This document shows, piece by piece, positions 58,329 through 64,000 of a stretch of DNA of 64,000 nucleotides; position 1 is the first letter of the stretch, and every line of letters starts with the position of its first letter. The position numbers and the translations under genes were made by a program. The DNA comes from Pteria penguin (taxonomy: Eukaryota > Mollusca > Bivalvia > Pterioida > Pteriidae): NCBI GenBank assembly GCA_035048485.1, contig CM068581.1:7453430-7517429 (forward strand), given 5' to 3'. The notes under the pieces are model-generated. The model made no database searches and was not told the DNA's origin. It saw only the letters and a list, made by a program, of their open reading frames with translations.

Positions 58329-60048
58329 TTTAAAGGTCATGGGAAACATAAATTTTTATTGTTTTTGATTTGATTTGAATATTTTATTTCCAAACAGTGA
58401 AAAAGGATTGGGCATAAGTTATCACAGCATTATTCAAGCCCTCTCCTTAGAATACATAATATACAAAGTTGTTATGATGGCGACTAGTATAAACAAATAG
58501 CTGGTGTAACTACATATACATTAAATTACAATTAGAAATCAATTACATTTTAGTATATTACGTGACCATCTGATATATACATAAATACAGTCATGATACT
58601 AACTAAAAGATATTCTTTGTATTTATTCATGTACAAAACATTATAAGATGAATAGAGAATGACGTGAAAGCAAGAGAGCAAGAGGGGAAGATGAAATGAA
58701 AATGATGATGATCATGACTGCTGAACGGCCATAACAATATTCATAGAATAGTGAGTTACACAAACCGTTTGCTTTTTATCAGGAAGACCTGAACAGCCAA
58801 GGATATAATTTCGTTTTCACTGTCAGCTAAACATTCATCGCCAAATAGTAATTTAACAACAGTAAGAGGCTGATAATCTTGTAAGTCATTTCGCTGATTA
58901 GTATACAAAGGGTAGTATAATAAATAATGGAATACATCTTCACATGCATTTCCGCAATTACATATACTTGTATTGATGAGATTTACACGATGGAGATCTG
59001 ATTTTAAAATAATACATAAGTTTCGTAGTCGGGTAAGTAGGATGTTTCCTTTTCTATCACCACAAAGAACTGTTTTGGTACTATAAATACATCTTTACGT
59101 GTTTTAAGTATATGTTTAAATTGATTTGGTGTAAAATTGTCTTAATTCTGGTTCAAGTTGGTCCCATAATTTTATTGTTGAAGGGAAAAATGAAGGTGCC
59201 AAACTTGCTCAAAAGCCTCGGAAACTTCACAAAACACAAAAACAAGTATTTCTTTTGGCTTCCCGGTTCATACATATATTATTATTGATTTCTAAAAGTT
59301 GATAGACAGTTGAATTATTTGGCAAAAATCCAGATTGCAAACTGTATAATAATTTGTTGTCTAACATATAATTGTGTATGTTTTTATGTATAATTCTCTC
59401 AAAAACTTTCCCTACAGTACTCAAAAGAGCAGTTGCTCTATAATCAGAGGGTAGATGTCCATTATCTTTTTAAATAGAGGAATGACTTTCGCTTTTTTCC
59501 ATGAAGAGGGAAAAGTACAGCTGCCTAGTGACAATTTAAATAAAATAAGCAGAGGCACGCTCACAGTGTCTGCAGTATTCTTTAACCTTAAATGACTTAT
59601 TTCATCAAAACCTGTAGCTTTATTTATTGTAAAAAAAATTGTGATACTTGGAAAACTTAACCTTCTTGTTTAAAAACAGATTTTTCAACTGTATCATATA
59701 GGCAAAATTGCATTTATAAGTCAATACTTAGGAGTAACACACAGTTAAATGCCCCTACAGAAATAAAAATTTGTGACGTCACATTAGGTCAAGCACGACA
59801 TTTCTCCATGTGGCATACAGGTTGTGAATACAGCTCATATAGTAATTGACCTAATATAATGTTATAGCGATCACAGTCACAAAAATCCGCGAGACTTGCC
59901 GAAGCAACACACATTTACATCATTATCTCCAGAACGAGTAATTATTTTACAAAACAAAAAATATGAGGATGTTATTTAAAGCATATATATTTTATTTTAA
60001 AAGCAAAAATATAAATTTGTATAATTCAAGTTTCCCATGACCTTTAAA
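58329..60048. mobile_element. 19-bp perfect inverted repeats bracketing 1.7 kb
   Basis: TTTAAAGGTCATGGGAAAC at 58329-58347 is perfectly inverted at 60030-60048. Without the retroelement between, the element would be about 440 bp, MITE-sized. The outer TTTAAA (or TTAA) may be the target duplication. Confidence 0.65.
58362..59640 (-). pseudogene. Broken non-LTR retrotransposon (reverse transcriptase relic)
   Basis: On the minus strand a frame from about 59640 encodes KATGFDEISHLRLKNTADTV and LGSCTFPSSWKKAKVIPLFK. After a frameshift it continues DYRATALLSTVGKVFERII and LQSGFLPNNSTVYQLLEINN, which match the palm region of jockey/CR1-like reverse transcriptases. The catalytic FxDD segment is missing. 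A jump then leads to a C-terminal block with LTRLRNLC and CNCGNACEDVFHYLL, and a 3' tail aatattcaaatcaaatcaaa. Frameshifts, stops and an internal deletion make it inactive. The 5' end is truncated. Confidence 0.85.
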
Positions 60049-61686
60049 ATAATCTTTGATGGTTTTTTTTGCGGTTTCATAGTTGACGCGCAAGTACAAT
60101 AATTTATTTATTATTATTTTTCATTTGTCTTCTTTAGTTTAGTCATCGGTCATTCTGCCGAAATTTAGGCAATGTGCATTTTCCTGCATTACTTTAAAAC
60201 GAGCACTGATCATTGATGTGTGTCTATGGAATCCGTTAGGATATAAATAAAGCATGAAACCGGAGATGATGACCGAAAATCGGCGAGTAATTTGAAAATC
60301 AAGAAAATTGCAGTTTGACATAAAACTTTGTAATAACTCTTAAAATACATAGATTCAGATACAGCAAATGAGTACTCAGTATTTATTGTTTTTTCTTAAT
60401 ATATCAAAACAATGATACAAAAAGTCTTGAGTACTTCATCCCTACCAAGTTTCATCAAAATCCCTCCAGCAATTCTGAAGAAGTCAACCAAATTTGTACA
60501 ACATTTACACTAGATAAACTGACAGGTGAACAAATCTAGAGGTGGACTGATCTCAGTAGAAAACAATATGGAAACAGTGTATCTTGTACTGAGAGGATAA
60601 AAGAAATGCCAGTATAACACTTGAATAATATTTTGTATTTATTACAATGCGTATATCTCAATATAAAATCATAACATTATACTAATTATAGTGATATTCA
60701 CATCACATACAAATAATCATAGGTCAAACAAGTACAACAATAAAACACAAAAAGATATTGCACTTTTTTCTGTCTCCAAACATCTCGTCCTTTTAAATCA
60801 ACACACATTCTCATAACACAGTGCTTAAACTCATTAGACTAGAATAAAAAGGTTTTTATCATAAAATTCTTAACAATTTAACAAATTTATACTCTGAATT
60901 AAGCATTACAATGTACAATAAAAAGCAACATTAGTAAACTGGATAAAATCAATGATAAAAGAATTCATAAATTACTAGACAATATGGTGATCAAGGTAGC
61001 AGAAACACACCTTTGAATGTTAATCTGCATTGTTGGAGTTTGAGTGACAATTGTAGCCAAGTGAAAATAATTGAGTATAGGCTATATCCATGAAGATCTG
61101 ACAAGGATACTGAGATTCCTAAGTAGGTATAGACATAAATGTGATGGTCAATAAAATCACTCTGAACGTCAATAAAATCCATCAACCTTCCTCATACACA
61201 CACTTTGTACCATCTTTTCCCTTTTGTCACAAGATCAGTTCAATAAAACCTTTGAGATCCTTTGATATATCATTAAGTTTTATATATACATATAGTCTGC
61301 ATTTGAATTCTATGATAAATAAAAATTCATAAGAAAAACGGTTTGTGACATGATAAACCTTAACACAGCTAAGTTTGGTTTCAATGTATATTTACTATGT
61401 TGACATTCTCTTCTCTTTTTGTTTGTTTAATCTTTTAATTTGAGGGGTTTTTTCGTTTTTGGTCAAAGAACAGAGGTAAATTCTCAATATTTATCAAAAC
61501 AGATCACATTCTATAGGAAACGTCAGTGCTAGCCTTCCATTAGCTGAAAATTTTCTTCTTGTACAGAAACTAACATCTGATAACAAAATCAGCCAATGGA
61601 CTTCTAAGCTACAAGCAAATGTTCATGTCTACATACTGGTATGTAACATTCAAACTCAGTTCCATGAGAATAGCACATACTATAAA
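60049..61686. other. Possible 3' UTR and repeat fragments
   Basis: A family A fragment lies at about 60421-60545 (cttcatccctaccaagtttc). On the minus strand an AATAAA is at 60643-60638, which could end the transcript of the putative edge gene. No other exon is seen. Confidence 0.35.
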
Positions 61687-61977
61687 TGACCATGTTATAT
61701 AACACTATACTATACATGAACCTGTTATGTGACATTGTAATACACATGAACATGTTATATAGCATCATACTACACATGAACATGTTATGTAACATTATAC
61801 CACACATGAACACGTTACATAACAATATACCACACATGAACATGTTATATAACATTACACCACACATGAACATGTTATATAACATTATACCACACATGAA
61901 CATGTTATATAACATTATGCCACACATGAACATGTTATATAACATTATACTATACATGAACCTGTTATGTAACATAT
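61687..61977. repeat. 30-bp minisatellite, about 9.5 copies
   Basis: The unit is acatgaacatgttatataac then attataccac. The period is a multiple of three, giving spurious ORFs on both strands. Confidence 0.93.
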
Positions 61978-62007
61978 AAAAATGAAATACAAATCATTTC
62001 CACAGGT

Positions 62008-62225
62008 CTACACATTGAACACAGGAAATTCTGCCCTACACATATAACACACAAACTTCTGGTCTACACATATAAAACACAAACTTTGGTCTTCATAAAT
62101 GTGCTGGTTAACACATGTCCTTCCTCTTTTTTCTTCGCTATATTTGTATTTCTTATGTTGGTCTAGGATTTCTATATAGATCTGGATTACCTTTTCTTTT
62201 TGTGCTATTGATTCTAAGCCCATAT
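62008..62225 (-). CDS. Candidate terminal exon of an unidentified edge gene
   Basis: Acceptor tgtatttaag|AT ATG; open frame to a TAG at 62008. It begins MGLESIAQKEKVIQIYIEIL then DQHKKYKYSEEKRGRTC. Its phase fits the partial exon at 63972-64000, which would supply a G to make Asp. The later half is cysteine-rich and partly repetitive and may be read-through into UTR. GAAAAG|GTAATC inside is an alternative donor. Family not recognised. Confidence 0.35.
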
Positions 62226-62754
62226 CTTAAATACAAAAACAATATCTATTAATTTTCATTTTACTGCTATGAATATGGCTGATTTTATCAGAATTTGGTA
62301 GATGTGTTTTGTAAAAGGGCCTCTGCCTATTTTCATTTTTTAATTTTACAAATTTTAATGTATGCCGTAATCAAGCCATGAAGCCTTAAAATACCCAACC
62401 TAATTAGCAGGCATTTAGTGTAAATTTGATTGAAGCATCGTCAGATTTCTGACACAGATTTCTTTACTTGTATCAAAAGAAGATGTTATTGTCTTTCTGG
62501 TGTATAGAAAAATATATTTCAAGTACTCAAATGTAAATATATGTATTTGCTCTTATGTTATTGCAACTTTAGTAACGAAACACCAATGCACAATATATAT
62601 ATGTGGAAATTTGTTTCAATCCAGATTATACTCACCATTTAAGCTGTGATTTCTGATCACTTAAGCATACACAATTGATATTTGTAGAAAGTACATAATA
62701 TGTAAGTACAATATATATACACAGCAACGGATAGCTTTGATTTACACGTTGTCA

Positions 62755-62935
62755 TAGAACCAATGTAGCTCAATCTGGTAGGAGGTTGGTTCTTGACCAA
62801 GAGAGGTCCCTTGATTGTGTACCACAAATTCTTAAAGATCCCTCACTGTTTTGGGTTTGTCTGTTACAAGGGTGTCATCACCATATAAGAGCAATACCCG
62901 GTAATCGTGGTGTGATATAAAACAGAAATCAATGT
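62755..62935 (+). mobile_element. tRNA-derived SINE, family II, diverged
   Basis: A-box-like AATGTAGCTCAATCTGG, then cttaaagatccctcactgtt, gttacaagggt and cggtaatcgtggtgtgata match the family II body. Confidence 0.6.
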
Positions 62936-63971
62936 CATAATTTGAAATAGTACTATGCTTTCTAAAAGCTACGCTTATAAACACATTTTTCAAAGATCAG
63001 CAAATACCGGTACAACCTTGTTCCAACTCTACCCTCCCTTCCAACATGAGAAAGACATGAAAAAAAATCCCTGAATTTCATTTCTTTAACCAATATCTAC
63101 ATATTCCACACTTTGTATAGCTTATTCATTCCTATTAAATCAGTTTTAATATCATTTACTGCATGCACCTAGACTTAAACAAATTACAGTGATGCTCCAT
63201 TAATCAGACATGTTTGTTTCCAGCCAATTTATGTGAATAAACAGATATTCAGGACTACAACATCTTTATACACATGTATCTAGTATCTTACTTCACAATG
63301 ACAGTATGTTTATATTTATGGTGTAGTCAGAGATGTACCCTTCCTCATTTAAAAAAATATTGTTCCTTATGTACTTGTTGAATTACCGGTATCTCTATTT
63401 TTTTTTTATGCAGAACAGCCCAAAATATGTTTTCTGTCGATGAATGTTTCATCCAATCACTAATGCAGTTTTATCTTCAAATAAGTAAATCCTCATTCAG
63501 AAGACCCCTTTAAGTTTTACATGTGTTTGTTGCAACTGCATAGATAACCATTTCTATGCATTGTATCATACAGATGCCATCAATCGTTATGTGATTTAAT
63601 CTTGTTGTGACATAAAGGAAAAACTAACTAACAAATAAATTTGATCTATTGATCTCAGCATAGAAAATGCAATCAGCAAATTACTTTCACCCCTAATGTG
63701 ATCTTGCACTAACCTATTATGCAATCATCGAAGGCAGCTAACATGACACTTGCCAATAGCCTACTTTGTTTGTTATTAGCAGGTCAGATAATTAATATAC
63801 CCCATAAGGGTGGCAAGATAAATACAGTGTCAACAGGCTTAAATGGATGACTTCATCAAAAATCAAAAAGATTAATTTGCTATGGTTGTGCTCAAGAGGT
63901 TAACAATTTTGTCCAGATTAACAGGTTGATTTTAATGAAAATGTTTCCTTGAGATTTAGTGAATTCCTTAC
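62936..63971. other. No gene seen; presumed intron of the edge gene
   Basis: AT-rich sequence with no supported exon, RNA gene or array. Confidence 0.35.
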
Positions 63972-64000
63972 CTTTAGTGTGTAATCCCAGCTTCCAGTAC
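63972..64000 (-). CDS. Partial exon at window edge
   Basis: The reverse complement ends CACACTAAAG|GTAAGG, a strong donor. The only open frame reads YWKLGLHTK plus one base. It is cut by the window edge. Confidence 0.4.

Overview
The window is eukaryotic and non-coding-rich. Short exons are bounded by GT/AG signals, introns run to several kb, and there are tRNA-derived SINEs, non-LTR retrotransposon remains, terminal-inverted-repeat elements and a dozen minisatellite arrays. The SINE bodies and the dispersed family whose ends carry the GCTCACCTGAG motif are of a kind I associate with bivalve molluscs. Bivalve is my best guess from general knowledge, not a measured result.

The best-supported gene is DDX49 (DEAD-box RNA helicase, yeast Dbp8 relative) on the minus strand. 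I reconstruct twelve coding exons between 55081 and 23197. They join in frame to 1452 nt (483 codons plus stop) and carry every DEAD-box motif from Q to VI. A second gene is an ankyrin-repeat/SOCS-box (ASB-type) protein on the plus strand; its terminal exon is 13317-14158. Three phase-compatible plus-strand exons (51634-51752, 52000-52083, 54247-54388) form the 3' end of an unidentified gene nested antisense in DDX49 intron 1. Two weaker phase-compatible minus-strand exons (62008-62225 and 63972-64000) suggest another gene running in from the right edge.

Layout: 1-6.1 kb holds TIR elements, SINEs and homopolymer tracts. 6.5-9.6 kb is a 50-bp satellite-like array and 10.2-11.9 kb a 34-bp array. 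13.3-14.2 kb is the ASB exon. 14.4-21.2 kb is degenerate dispersed repeats, and 21.5-22.7 kb an 85-bp array. 23.2-55.1 kb is DDX49, whose introns hold seven minisatellites plus many dispersed repeats. 55.3-57.0 kb holds a retroelement tail and two more arrays. 58.3-60.0 kb is a TIR pair enclosing a broken reverse transcriptase. 60-64 kb is the putative edge gene.

The most unusual observation is that two DDX49 intronic minisatellites appear to have grown out of the gene's own splice junctions. The 43-bp array of intron 3 repeats the exon 3 5' splice site. The 40-bp array of intron 6 repeats the exon 7 3' splice site together with the first 15 exon bases. All coordinates, translations and repeat counts were read by eye; copy numbers are estimates.
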